From: Aquilaria yunnanensis
Lineage: Eukaryota > Streptophyta > Magnoliopsida > Malvales > Thymelaeaceae
Length of the DNA: 64,000 nt
Direction of reading: 5' to 3'
Assembly: GCA_039654915.1 (NCBI GenBank)
Contig: CM077599.1
Location: forward strand, 12,464,501 to 12,528,500
Positions within the stretch are counted from its first letter, which is position 1. Each line of letters begins with the position of its first letter. The notes under the pieces are model-generated. The model worked only from the letters and a program-made list of their open reading frames with translations, did no database searches and was not told where the DNA came from. The translations under genes and the position numbers were made by a program. Positions 10,406-22,675 of this stretch are shown in pieces.

Positions 10406-10901
10406 AGGAAGTTTGGCTGAACTGTTGATGGATAAATTAATAAAAAATTTCAAACTTATCTTTTAAATTGGTAAAATGACAATTTTAGTCCTTTACGTCT
10501 CTCAGCCTCTGGATAAGTTCCTGAAGCTTCTGATTTTGACAATTTTGTCGTTTTCTGTCAATTTGCGCCAGAAACGTCGGCAGGCCCAAAATTTTATGTG
10601 ACAAACTACCAAATGCTCCTGGAACTTTCAGAATTTGTCAATTTTTCCCGAAACTTCTTAATGTTGTCATTTTTACCTCAAACTTTTAAATTTTGCCATT
10701 TTTTTGGAGTTTTCTTTTTTTCTTTCAAATACACACATATATCATTTTAAATCAAATCTTCACAAAAAAAATGTATTTTAAACTAATTAAATTTTTTAGT
10801 AATAATAATAATAATAATAATAATAATTTTTTTTATTTAATTTTTTTATTTAATTTCTTTTAAAAAAAATTTTTATGGTCGGACGAAATTGGGTGTCAAC
10901 A

Positions 10902-11100
10902 CATACCACATAACTTAAATCACAAACCATGCAACCTAAATTTCATACCACATCAACCTTAATCTCATATCACATCAACCTAATTCTCATACCACCTGAA
11001 TTTTATATCACATGAACTTAAATCTAATACCATTTAACCCGAACCTGACACCACTTAACTTAAATTTCATACCATTTAACCTAAATTACACATAGTATAA
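10902..11100. repeat. Degenerate ~26-bp tandem array abutting the LTR
   Basis: About eight units of the type CATACCACATCAACCTTAAT follow one another directly outside the LTR terminus. Such arrays can arise by slippage. No coding sequence is present. Confidence 0.65.
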
Positions 11101-11379
11101 CCTATAACCCGTTGTTTAGGTTGCATTGCAATTCCCTTATTTTGTAAACTTTTGTTGCATTTCTAAACTCAGGTCCTTAACTGATCAAAAAATAAAAGTT
11201 TGGGGATGAGCCATGAAAGGGGGGTGTGTTATAGAACGAGCCGCGTAGCTACTCATTGGTATCAAACATCAAGAGAATGTGCAATTGGCTCGTTTCTTAT
11301 TTTTCTGGCTAGGGCGCTACGCTGCGTCCGTGAGCGATAGAGTCATTTCCTTCTAACTTTCTAATTTTTGCTCAAACAG

Positions 11380-11855
11380 AACCAAGTTGGAGATAGACAA
11401 CCGAAGTAGCCGTGCCGTTCCTCTATATCGTCGCCGGGTTACTCCATCGGTTTCTCCTTCCAAGGACCCAGAAAACCTAATTGAACAAAAGCTTCTTGCT
11501 CTTGGATCCAAGAAAACCAAAAACTCGTCTCTGTTGGCCCATCGGAAGAACGAAGGAACAAATTGTGACTTGCTTGAACGAGAATCGACAAGTTCAGAGA
11601 GCTCTAACCCAGTTTCGGGGAACCTCCGAGGCCGCCGAAATTTTCCTGCTGGTGCGTTGCTGCGAAAGTTCTTTTACCGGAGCTTTGGAAATCTGGCAGG
11701 TACTATTTCGTGTTCTTTCCCCGCCAGTTCTTCCCCTTTCTATGCACGATCCTAACTATTTGGTTTCGGCTTTTTGGATTTCAGGAATTTGAGTTATACT
11801 TCGCCGATACGCGCAATTGGGAACTCCAAGCAGAGGTGAACCTACTAATTGTCTG
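11380..11855 (+). other. 5' leader of the MORC6 gene with one intron
   Basis: A non-coding first exon ends GGCAG at 11699 before GTACT. The next exon starts at 11785 after TTTCAG. The MORC6 frame in exon 2 has an in-frame TGA at about 11789-11791, so the protein must start downstream. Two other frames are open across the first exon but contain no ATG that yields a plausible protein. The transcription start is not visible. Confidence 0.55.
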
Positions 11856-14800
11856 ATGATTATGAGCAGCTCCTCAGGTCTGGAGCAAGGCCAGTCGCCT
11901 TCCGATGATTCTGCTATTCCATCCGTATCAGCGGCTGGTCCACCGCCGATATGTCGGCAATTTTGGAAAGCTGGGAGTTATAATGCAAACGCGAGTTCCA
12001 AGGTCAACATTCAAAGTATGGAGCGATGATATTTTCAATTTGCTTTAAGGGAGACGCGGTGCAGGGAAATGGTTTTCTTCTTATGATTTCGTGTGTGGCA
12101 CGAGTGCATGACTCTGGTTCTGTTCTTATTTTACAGATAACAAGAATCATCTGCATGTTCACCCTATGTTCCTTCATTCAAATGCCACCTCGCATAAGTG
12201 GGCGTTTGGTGGTATATACTTCAGTTGGTTGAGTTTTTTTAAAATGTTTCTAGGTGCCATTTGCTAAAATACATTTTTTTTTGTTTGCAGCCATAGCTGA
12301 GTTACTTGACAATGCCATTGATGAGGTGATTTGGCTAAACTTGTTGCATATATGGTCAGGCTGCTTGTTTGATGCCAATTATGCCTGCATGCAATTGTTT
12401 GTTACAAGTGATAGTAAAGCTCTGCTTGTGAAAGGCGCCTGGCTCTTTGTACTTTGGAATTTAGATCCGTAGTTTTTCTCTTTCAAGAAAATTATTATTG
12501 AAAACACAGCAAACTAGCTTTGCTAACTGGAAAAGCATTGGTACTTAAAAATTCTGGATATTGGAGGGTAGTTGCTGCTAGAAAGAGTTTATTGTGGGTG
12601 GAGTTAGTTCAAAACTATCTCTCTGCCATTGTCGTTCTCATTCTTCACCTATAGTACCTAACTATGTTGGAATCCGTTGCATGAAATTCATAATGTCACT
12701 TAATTGTTATTTTGACATAAATCCATGCAAAAAAGTAGAAATGATAGAGGCTCATATTTTATTCTCTTCAGGAAGGTTGGAACAACCTTATGTGGGATCA
12801 ACAAGACAATCCCGAAACTATCATCATCATTTTTCTCATCTTGCTTGGAAATGTGTTCCATTATAAGATTAAAATTGTGATACCACTATGTTGAAATGAT
12901 AAAGTAACACTAAAAGAGTTCTGATTTTCTCCCATTTTTTCAGAGTTCTTTGAGTTCCACTTCAATAATGAAAGTTTGCTTAGCTGGATAAGAATATTCC
13001 TTTGCCCACATTTATGTCAGAGGGTTCATTGAACTACTTCATTTATTGACTAATGTTAAGCTTTGAGCCATTATGGATTTGTGTTGTTGCAGTAATTACC
13101 CTAACAAAACTATGTGATCCTAATGACGTTTGTCCAATGTAGTCAAAGGCAAAAGGAGCACTACAGGCACATGACCAGCACAAGGTGCATGAAAAAGTGC
13201 TTGCCTGAGTAAAGCAAAGCACATGAAGGAATAAATACGTCATAAATCTCTTACAAAAGCTATAAGACAACCCAAAACAATATGTTTAAACATTTTATTA
13301 GATCCTGATATTCAATAGGTTATTGCATGATGCGTAAAATAATCTACTTGAAGCACTTGATTGCTAACTTGAATGAAATTATACTGTAACTGTGGTGTGT
13401 TCCCTAACGTAATGCTTTCAGCCTTTGTAATTGTATGAGAGAAAACTGGTTAAATGAAAGAGAAGTGAGCCTATCAAATTGTGTGTCTGTATGTGTATGT
13501 TGTAGAACATTGCTCTTGTATCTTTACCACTTCACATTTCTTTCGATTTGGTAGATCCAAAATGGAGCCACTTTTGTCATTGTAGATAAAATTTTGAGCC
13601 CAAGGGATGGGAGTTCAGCATTACTAATTCAAGGTAATCTGTGATCTGAAATTCTTTAATTATGAAAGGGATGGATGTTTCAGTGAAATTCCAACTTTTT
13701 TCCTACATGACTGTGCTTTATGTCCCCAATAAATTTTTCTAGTGATGCCCCTTGGTCAAATTCTTACTGATTTTTCCATAACTAGATGATGGAGGTGGAA
13801 TGGATCCTGAAGCAATGCGCCGCTGCATGAGTTTTGGATATTCGGATAAGAAGTCAAATTCTTCAATCGGCCACTGTATTTATCTCATCTTGTGTTTTTT
13901 TTGGGGTTGTTTGGTAATGTATAGGCCACAATCATTGCATGAATTTTGGCATTTCAGATGGGAATGGTTTTAAGACAAGTTCCATGAGACTTGGGGCTGA
14001 TGTTATTGTTTTCAGTCGTCACCTGGACAATAGGTTTGTTCCGTCCGGAAATTATTTTATTTTATTTTATCTTTTGTTGTGTGAATCTTTTATATTATTA
14101 GCACTGGCTTTCAAGGAAAGAAGCTTTTCTTCTGCAAATTAATTATGAACATTGTGAAAGAAGGAAAACAAGGAGACATTATGAGAATTGATTTAATTGT
14201 ATGATTGTATTCTAGTCAATCATGTTAAAAGAAAATGTTGATCCATATTTATGTATATAAGTTCTGTGTGCTATGCATTCTTAGGATAGTTCTAAACTTC
14301 TTATGTAGGTCAGTGACTCAAAGTATTGGTCTTCTCTCCTATACGTTCCTGACAATGACGGGTCTTGACAGAATAGTCGTACCCATGGTGAGCAACCTCT
14401 ACATATTCTGGTTTCTGTTGTTACTTATCAAGGGTACCTAACCTGAGATTATATTCGAACTGCAGGTGGACTACAAATTAATCCCATCAACTGGAAGGTT
14501 TGAAATGTTGCATGGTAGAGATCATTTTACATCTAATCTCTCTATCCTGTTACGGTGGTCTCCATTTTCTACAGAAACTGAGCTTCTAGAGCAAGTAGGC
14601 CTGATTTATATTTCTTACCATTCCTCGGAAAGTTCAATTCATTGCTTCTGAGCACTTACGCATATTCTCTATGTTTTTCTGTATGGAATTTCCTCATGCA
14701 TGTTGGTTGATTGAGTATTTGCTTTATAGTTAGCTACTTTTCATTTTCTGGTTTTGTTGTTTGCAACCATATGATTTGTATATGGTGTTATAGAAGTTAT

Positions 14801-17800
14801 GTTCCTCTCATTGGATTGGTAGTGGGTTATGGAACTTAAGGGGAAGGAAACTCGGGCTTGCATCAGTTGTCTGGAACAATGAATTGAATTATTATCCTCG
14901 TGCAACAAATATGAAATCATGTCAGTAGTTTCTGAGTTGTAAATAGAGATTAATTGATGTCTTCTATACACTTTAGCATCTAATGTATTTTCGGCTCTGC
15001 TGCATTCTTTACTATCATTCTCACTCAGACCTGCTTTGTTATTGTTTTTATGTTTCCAACTCTAGTTCAATGACATTGGCTCGCATGGCACAAAAGTTAT
15101 CATATACAATCTGTGGCTTAACAATGATGGGAATTTGGAGCTGGACTTTGATTCTGATCCCAAGGTGAATTTCCTTTTAACTCATAAGATTTCCTACCAA
15201 GTATCTGTATTTTCTTCCTTAGAAAGAAGTTCAAGTCCTTTGAATGAAGGTTTTGGCTTCAACCACAGGATATTCGTATTGGTGGAGATACCAAAGAGAT
15301 TGCCTCAAGATGGAAATCTGAAAATGAAAAGCACATTGCCAATCGATATCATCATTCTCTCCGTGTGAGTTGTGATGGCTATCCATTTATCTTGCCAAAG
15401 GAGATGAATTATTTCTTTAGTTTGTTTGGTACTAGTTCTTGACTTCTATTTCATCTCCTGATGAAGGTATATTTGTCCATATTGTACTTGCGGATTCCTG
15501 AAACTTTCAAAATGTTTCTGCGTGGTGAAGTTGTTGAACATCATAATGTGGTTGATGATCTGATATATCCAGAATATATCTTGTATAGACCTCAGTGTGG
15601 TGGAAATGTGGAGGTAGGATCAGCCTGTTCTTTTTGAATATCCTAGTTTGTGTTTGATGAGTTTGTGTTAGACATCGATTAAGGCCTTGGATTTTTCTCA
15701 ATGTTGTTTGGGACCTACTCCATCATTAAATGCTTCAAGGTCAAGCAATAAAAAGAGGGGAAAAATGTGAAACTTGAGATTTTGGTTTGTAATACTGTAT
15801 TTGCTGTCTTTGCTCTCCCTTTTACTTCTAATTTTCTTCTGTTTTTGACGTTTTATCCTTCCTTCTTGAGTGGCTGTCTCTTGGCTGACCGTGTCGTATA
15901 TATAACACATAAAACTCAAGACCTTAGTGGGTGTCATATTCTTGAGGGTAGTACATATTTTTTTCGCTGTGACTTCCCTCTCAAATATGGATGATATGCA
16001 AATTTACATCCTTGGTCATGTAGTGGGTGTCATTAATAATATTCTGTTACTTTTATGGTGAAGGGTTCAATTGTCACTACCATCGGTTTTCTTAAGGAAG
16101 CTCCACATGTGAATATCCATGGGTTCTGTGTGTACAACAAAAACCGTCTAATACTGGTAACTTTTCTTTCAATTTCTTTTTCCTTCAGTAATAACTGAGA
16201 CTGTTGTCAGTGAAATGATTATGAGCCTGCAACATACTGAAGATACTTTTGTTATCATATTTCACTGTAATCCTAACGATGTTGGGGTCGGTTACATGAA
16301 ATTCATAATGTCTGTCAGCTATTAAAAGTGCTGACAGGATGATACATGTGGGAGAAAGTGGTTAGGTTGTTGCATGATATTCCTGACATAATCTTACAAG
16401 GAAATAACAAGATGAAGTTAAAATTCCTTTCTTGGATGAGGATATTTCTGAGATTGTAGGATGAAAACTTTTAGCTATGTCATACTCCCTCACAAGATTG
16501 ATATTGTGAAACCAGCATGTGCAAAATGGCAAACTTTTTTTTTTTATGGTAACAAAAATATTTGTGCACATTTTCAGCATAATGGATGGATTCTCTGAAT
16601 ACCATATATGTCATTTATGAAATGGTTGGCCAGATTTGAAATTAGTAGATTGCTCTCTAATTCTTTGGTCAAGTTATTGATACTATTCCTGTTCAGATAG
16701 AAGAACCCTTCCATTTCCTGGTAACTTTCTAACTAATATTAAAAGATGAAGGTTTTCCCCCTTTCTTTTTTCTGATGTTCCATTTGTAACTTGATCTTTG
16801 CATTGCTGAAACAAGGGCATTTGCATGTGTTTAGTTCTGTGTTTATCATCAGTGATAAGCATTTTTGTTGGTGAAGTGGCTGCATGCTAAGGCTTCCCCC
16901 TTTTTTCTCTGTGCAGCCGTATTGGCAGGTTGTTAACTATTCAAATAGCAGGGGCAGAGGAGTGGTTGGTAAGAAACGTACTAAAAATTTTGTTCTTGTG
17001 TAAATCTTTGTAAAATAGTAACAATTACATATCTTTTTAAGGTGCCCTACAAGCTAATTTCATTGAACCTGCTCACAACAAACAAGATTTTGAGAGAACC
17101 CCCCTTTTTCAGAAGCTTGAAGTCCGGCTGAAAGAAATGACTTGGGAATACTGGTAAATGCTAAGCTGTGACCTACAAATAGTAGTTTAGGTTTATCCAT
17201 TTTTTGCAGTTCTTGTTGGTCCTGTATGCTTCTTTTCCCTTCAGTTCTTCGTTTCTCACCGAGCAGGTCTCGAATGAAATTAAATTTTCATGTTCTTACA
17301 CAAGGGCATTTTAATGAAAACTGTCGATTTTCTGTTTATCAATCCTTTATAATAATTTTCCCACAAAACCAGCTAGTCCCTCGTTCCCTGTTGACTTTAC
17401 TCTGTTGTTCTTATGCAAGGTTTTTCTTGTGGGTAAAAACTGAATTTTTGTTTGTGGAGCATAGATGCTATCTTGTAATGATGGTATCTTATTTTTATCA
17501 CCTGTCAGTGTCCTATTATATCAGTTGTTAGAATCACGTATTAGATTTATGTGGCTTCACAGAAAGCTAAATCTTCCAATGAATTATGTATTTACATTTT
17601 TTTTTTGTGTGTCAGCTAAGGGGCACTCCTTAGAATATTTAGTTTTTGGTTGTAAGACATACCCGTATAACCTACCCAATACATTTGTCCTTTATGTCAG
17701 GGATTATCATTGTGGCCTGATTGGACATCAGCAGAAGAAAAAACCTCAACCATATGTGCCTCCTGCTCTATCATCTGTTACAAGGAAAGGTGGCATGCAA

Positions 17801-20789
17801 CAACCTAGTGCACGGAATAAAATTTTCACAGCTTTTGGTAGAGCAAAATATGGATCTTCATTTGGGAGAACTGAACCGTTGATAATGAACTCTTATGGAA
17901 GAATAAGTCAAGGTAAATACTTTTTTTTAATAGGAGTCAAGGTCAATCCTCATAGAAGCAATGCATGATTCTTACCCTGACTGGTATTCGGCACTTATAT
18001 GTGATTCTTTTTGTCATATTTCCATATAGCTTCAGTTGGTTTAACATTATGAACTTTGCAGTTGAACATGATATTATCCTCCATGCAAGTACAAAAGAAC
18101 TTATGATGGCGGTTAGGAATTTCATTAGATTATTCATGTTGGAGACATCAAGGGTGGTTGTAGGGGTAATTGGTGGGTGTTAAGTAAATCAAAGGATAGA
18201 ATGATTAAAGAAATTGACCAAAATATGAGAATTAGCATTATCAGTATGATATCTCCACCATTTATCCATTATTGTTATTTATTTTATTAGGGATCTGCTT
18301 GTCTTTCCTATTTGATTCTCCAGCATAAATTTATAATTTTCCCATGTTTCTTTCGTGTCCTCTTTTATTCTCTATAGTAGAAAAAAAAGGGTTTTCTAAC
18401 ATGGTACCATACTGAAGGATTCTTGAAATAATTCATTTTACATTACCTCTTAATTTTTTTTTTTGAGCCTTAAAAACAGGATATCAATCAAGGCCAAGCC
18501 ATAAAATCAAGCTCAAATTTGGTGAATATCCTGTTATTATATATCTATTAAATAAAGCTGCCATCAGCTCCAACACTGCTGACAAACTCCAAGAACTTCA
18601 CTATGATGTTCTTGGTGTTGGCTTTATCAATTAGTCCAACCGTTTGACGTTTGAATAAGGCCTCCGCTTTGTTGTGACTTGTTCAACTCCAGGATGTCCA
18701 GAGAGAAGTCGAGCATCTTTTATTAGTTGCAGCATTGAGCACATGATTTTGTAAAATGGAAAAGAAACTAGAAAATTGCTGGCAGAAATGGCTGGCCTAC
18801 CATATTTTGCTTGAGTCATACTCAAAACTGACCAGACATGGGTGATGTCAGTCCATTACAGAGATAACTTGGCCTGTAGCCCTAAATGTCTGGTAATCCA
18901 ATCAGTTAGACAGCTGGAGAGATAATGTTGACGCTACCAACATGAATCATGCTCTACTCACTTATATTTGAAAACAATCTTATTATTTTGCTGGCAAACT
19001 CAAGTTGATTGTTTCCACCACCTCGAGTTTGAGGGGGGTTGTCAGAGGTACTGCAAATGATTGGTGGAGTGACCTTGGGGATTGATTATAATTGAGAGTG
19101 ATCCCAGCAACTAGTGATTGGAGTAACTTTAATGATTCTAATTACCTGTCACCTATAGATATGTTTTTTTATTCTTTATTATAATTAAAAAGCAATACAA
19201 AATTGGGTCTTATTTCTTATGGGGAAAAACAAAAAAGGAAAAGAGTCTTATCCTCTTAAATAAAAAGGAGTCTTATTATTTTCCTCTGTTTATTTCCTCT
19301 TTCATTCTACATTCTCTATCAGAAAAATTATTCCTCTATATCAGTAGGACTTCTATGGTTTGCAATATGGACTTCATGCCACAAACTTTAATTTATAGTA
19401 GTAGTAGAAGGAAGTAGAGGGTCTGTATAATGATGATGATGATATGTTGTACTTTGTCTTAACAGGATATGCAAAGAGGAAGGAACATGATGATTTAGCT
19501 GAAGCCAACACAGTTAAACGACAAGCTGGGAATTCTGGCAATGTGATTCCACAGGTACACATAAGGAATATCTGCAACAGTCTGTACATTTGTTATCTAA
19601 CATATTCCATGAGTACAAGTAAACGTTGAATCTCCTATCTCTATTCACTTCTAGTAAAATACCTAAATACCGTCGAGATACTGTAATTGAGCTGTTTGAG
19701 TTGGTTTCTTATTAGGACAATGCTTTGAGTTCCTAATATTTGGTTTTCCATAACTTCCTCCTATAGTCTCCCTTCAAAGTTTTTACCAGTTTCTGTTGGT
19801 CATATCAGAGGAGGGACAGGTAAGAAAATCAAATTTTGGCAGTGCCTGTTGCAAAGTTCTTGCTGCAGTGGGCTTTTCTGTTCTTGTTCTTGTCCTATGC
19901 TTGAACTGATAGTTCCTTGTGTATCTTTGCATGAGCAGTCTTCTTCAATTGTTTTATCCTCCTATTTATCCTGTTCTTTTCCTCCGTGAGGGATTCTCAT
20001 TATCCTGATTTGTCTACTACTGTTCCCTGGCTTGTGATCGGTCTTCTAGGTTGCCAGAAGCATCAGTCTTGTAATTTGTCTGTTGGATTTGTGCCCCCAA
20101 TTCTTCCTGATGATTTGCTTCCTTGTACTATTTCCTTGCTGATTTGTTTGTTCAATTCTTGTGTAGCCTGTCAATTCTACTTCCAATTTCTCGAAAGATC
20201 AAGAAGTGTTTAGCCTAATGCAAGAAAACAAGAGACTTCATACAAGGTGGGTACACTGTACTTTTTCTTAAATTTTTTCCCCACTTACTGATAAATACTA
20301 AAGCAAATGTCATACTTGGGTGGATGCTGGCATTTATGTTCAGATGCTTGGAGTATGAGAAGAATAGGGAAGATCTTAACCTAAAGGTACTTGATCCTCA
20401 GGCGTACTGTTTCAACATATGCTGTTTAAAGTTTTCCCAGTATAGCCTTTCAATTCTTCAGAAACATTTTCTAGCTATTGATGTATATACTAATATTGAA
20501 ATTATATGAAAAGAATTTTCTTATCAAATTTATACTGTGTGTGTGACAAGAATTTACCTGCGACAAGACAAAAGGGGGAGAAATCCTTTTGGTGGATGAT
20601 GGTCTCATGTTTACAATCACTTGATTCACCTGCTTCCTTTTCTCCATGCATTGGCAGGTATTACGGCTTGGAAATGAAATAGAAGGGGTGAACCGGGAGT
20701 ATGTGCAATTATTGGCAGAATTACGGTCAGCAGATGTTGTAAGTGGTGAGCGTGTTGCAGTGAAGAATGAAAAGCGTGTAAATACCTGA
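11856..20789 (+). CDS. MORC6: MORC6/DMS11-type microrchidia GHKL ATPase
   Basis: Microrchidia ATPase of the plant MORC6/DMS11 group, which acts in the nucleus to compact and silence heterochromatin together with RNA-directed DNA methylation factors. Coding exons are 11856-12015, 12137-12211, 12291-12325, 13555-13633, 13786-13875, 13958-14033, 14309-14387, 14466-14594, 15066-15164, 15269-15364, 15467-15613, 16064-16156, 16917-16968, 17042-17153, 17701-17912, 19466-19554, 20167-20246, 20344-20386 and 20658-20789. All junctions are GT/AG and give 625 codons. GHKL motif I (ELLDNAIDE) is at 82-90, motif II (DDGGGMD) at 117-123 and YGNGFKTS at 147-154. An S5-like fold follows, with a C-terminal coiled coil from about 550 to the end. 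The first residues resemble known MORC6 at PPICRQFWKAGSYN, so the N-terminus is short. ATG 11856 is the first in-frame start, and 11862 is an alternative. The catalytic residues are intact. Confidence 0.93.
12664..12697. repeat. Short repeat shared by MORC6 introns 3 and 12 of the coding set (copy 1)
   Basis: The core GTTGCATGAAATTCATAATG recurs at 16279-16312 as GTTACATGAAATTCATAATG. The sequence TTGGGGTCGGTTACATGAA resembles the tail of some plant SINEs. This is weak evidence. Confidence 0.35.
16279..16312. repeat. Short repeat shared by two MORC6 introns (copy 2)
   Basis: Partner of the block at 12664-12697. It begins TGTTGGGGTCGGTTACATGA. No SINE A/B boxes or target duplication could be marked. 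Confidence 0.35.
19767..19819 (+). other. Candidate 53-nt cassette exon of MORC6
   Basis: It is flanked by a good acceptor (CCTCCTATAG) and a consensus donor (GACAG then GTAAGA). Its length is 53 nt, so inclusion shifts the frame, whereas joining the exon ending 19554 directly to 20167 keeps the coiled-coil frame. One of its frames reads VSVGHIRGGT, similar to MORC6 tails, so it may be a relic or a regulated exon. Confidence 0.35.
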
Positions 20790-21496
20790 ACTGTTTTTGG
20801 TATATTAGATGTTCTATTCTTTAATTATGTAGCATCGTGTAAACACTTCCCTTGCTATTGAGCGTGGGGGTGGGGGAAGTGGCTGATGGGTCAAGACAGT
20901 AACATCTGTAAATAGTTCTGCTGATTGGGAGGAAAGGGAAAAGGGGAGAAAAAAGAGAGAGAGGTCGCAATTTTTGTAGAGGTGGGTCGAAGTAGTAGTG
21001 TTGAAGTAGCAAAAGCTTTACTGATTCTATTTAATGTCAACGAGTCACTGATGTATTGCTAGTGTTTTCAATTTTGTACTTTAAGGAGGAATTTGACACG
21101 AGCCCTTCAGGCTGTTATGTGGATGTACCAAACGACATCCACGTGAGAATGTGGAAGTAAACTGTAAGTACCAAATCAGATGAAGTCGACACAAGAAAGC
21201 ATTCTTACTTTCCAGTTTGGGATCTTTTGTCAAATCATTCTTTTATTAGCAAGTTCTTTTCAGCTTTTCTATCTTTTGAATGCATGATAAAATGAATATT
21301 GCTTCTGTTGTTTATATCTGGAGTAATGTTGGAAGACCATATATAAATATTCATATAAGTTGATTTGGGATGTCTGGATGGATGAAGAATTTTTTTATCG
21401 GAGAGGAAATTCTGTCCAATAATGTGGTTATTATATGGCGTAGCTTGGGCATGAAACTAATATAAATTTAGCATAAATTAAATGACGCGACAGATA
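20790..21496 (+). other. MORC6 3' region
   Basis: Downstream of the MORC6 TGA no gene is seen. The sequence presumably holds the 3' untranslated region. No single polyadenylation signal stands out. Confidence 0.4.
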
Positions 21497-22675
21497 AGAA
21501 ACTAAACAATTTGGGGACAATTAGAAACTACCCCTTGTGGCTTAGTTAAAATTACATTAATCTCCTTTTTGGGGAACCTCTTGGCAACCCATTGAGGTTT
21601 TATTAAACCTATAGCTACCTCTCTGAGTTCATTTTGGAGGTTAAAATTAATGGATTAATTACAATTTAAGCATTGAACATATAAATTTCATTTTTTTTGG
21701 GGGGGCCAAAGAGAAGATATTTCCAATGCCTCATCAAGGGGAATCATGTATAATATATTGATTTCTATTTAACATGTATTTTTTAAATAGAGAAGGTATT
21801 TCTATTTAACATATAAATTGCTTCACACTATATTGTAGTTACATAGCTTTTTAACTTATTGTTTTTAATGATTTTTCCTTGTGGCCCAATTTCTACTTTT
21901 TAGTTTGTAAGTTGTAATTGTAAAATCTAAAATTATGGTTTCTAGTGTATTTTTTATTTTAAGGAAATTAATAATCTTTTTTTTTTAATAAGGTATTCTG
22001 AAAAAGTGATTAATTCAAAATATATAAATATAAAATCACTAACCATCTATTAGTTCAAATGAGAGGGATTTTAAAGTTTCCATCTTATTCAATGAATGAC
22101 CCTTATAATATTTTTCTTTTATTTTAGTTTTAAGAAAATTCTAATAAGATGGACGGTTACTGTAACTGACAAGCTATCATTTATCTGATTGAAGTGCACG
22201 ATATCATGTGTTGTACATGTTGGTCACAGTGGCCATCCATCACAATACATGGTCCTTAGCTTTAGTAGTTTTCTTGACAAATTTTGAAAAATGTGAGGCT
22301 GGAAAGAAGCAATTTCAAAAACAAAAATGGTTTTCTATTAAAAGGAAGTAAAAATTTAAAAATATATAAGAGAAATTAGTACTGATATAGAAAAGTAATA
22401 AAAAACAAACGGTAAACAATTGAGGAAAAAATAATTAAAAAAGGAGAAATATATTATGCCTTTTAGAAAAATACAAGTAAGCAATTTATATGTTAATTAG
22501 AAATCTTAAACAGTAACTAAAAGTTAAGACTTCAAAGTGTAATTAATCCATTAATTTTAATTAGACTTGTTAACTGTAGGTTTATTGAAACATTAAAGGG
22601 TTTTTAAGAGATTTCTAAAACAAAACGGAGATAGTTGTAGTTTTAATCAAACAACAGGGCCATTTTGCGATGCTC
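21497..22675. mobile_element. Foldback DNA element, ~1.2 kb
   Basis: Diverged inverted arms occupy about 21497-21690 and 22500-22675. They share AAAATTAATGGATTAATTAC and, further out, related blocks such as TTAATCTCCTTTTTGGGG against TATCTCCGTTTTG. The interior has no coding sequence. Superfamily and target duplication were not determined. Confidence 0.5.

Larger units (their letters stand above)
7997..10901 (-). mobile_element. 2.9-kb LTR of a Ty3/gypsy element
   Basis: On the minus strand it starts TGTTGACACCCAATTTCGTC at 10901 and ends ACGTTGCCACA at 7997, a TG...CA boundary. It is followed by a primer-site-like sequence and, about 0.85 kb further on, by gag in the same orientation. A TATA box on the minus strand lies at 10396-10405. 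The LTR is very A/T-rich and contains simple repeats and four copies of a hairpin motif. Only one LTR is in the window, so age and target duplication cannot be read. Confidence 0.75.

Noticed and set aside
11387..11792. Two overlapping open frames of 100-120 codons before MORC6
   Set aside because: Neither has a proper ATG in the open part and no domain is visible. They fall in the leader exon and first intron of MORC6.
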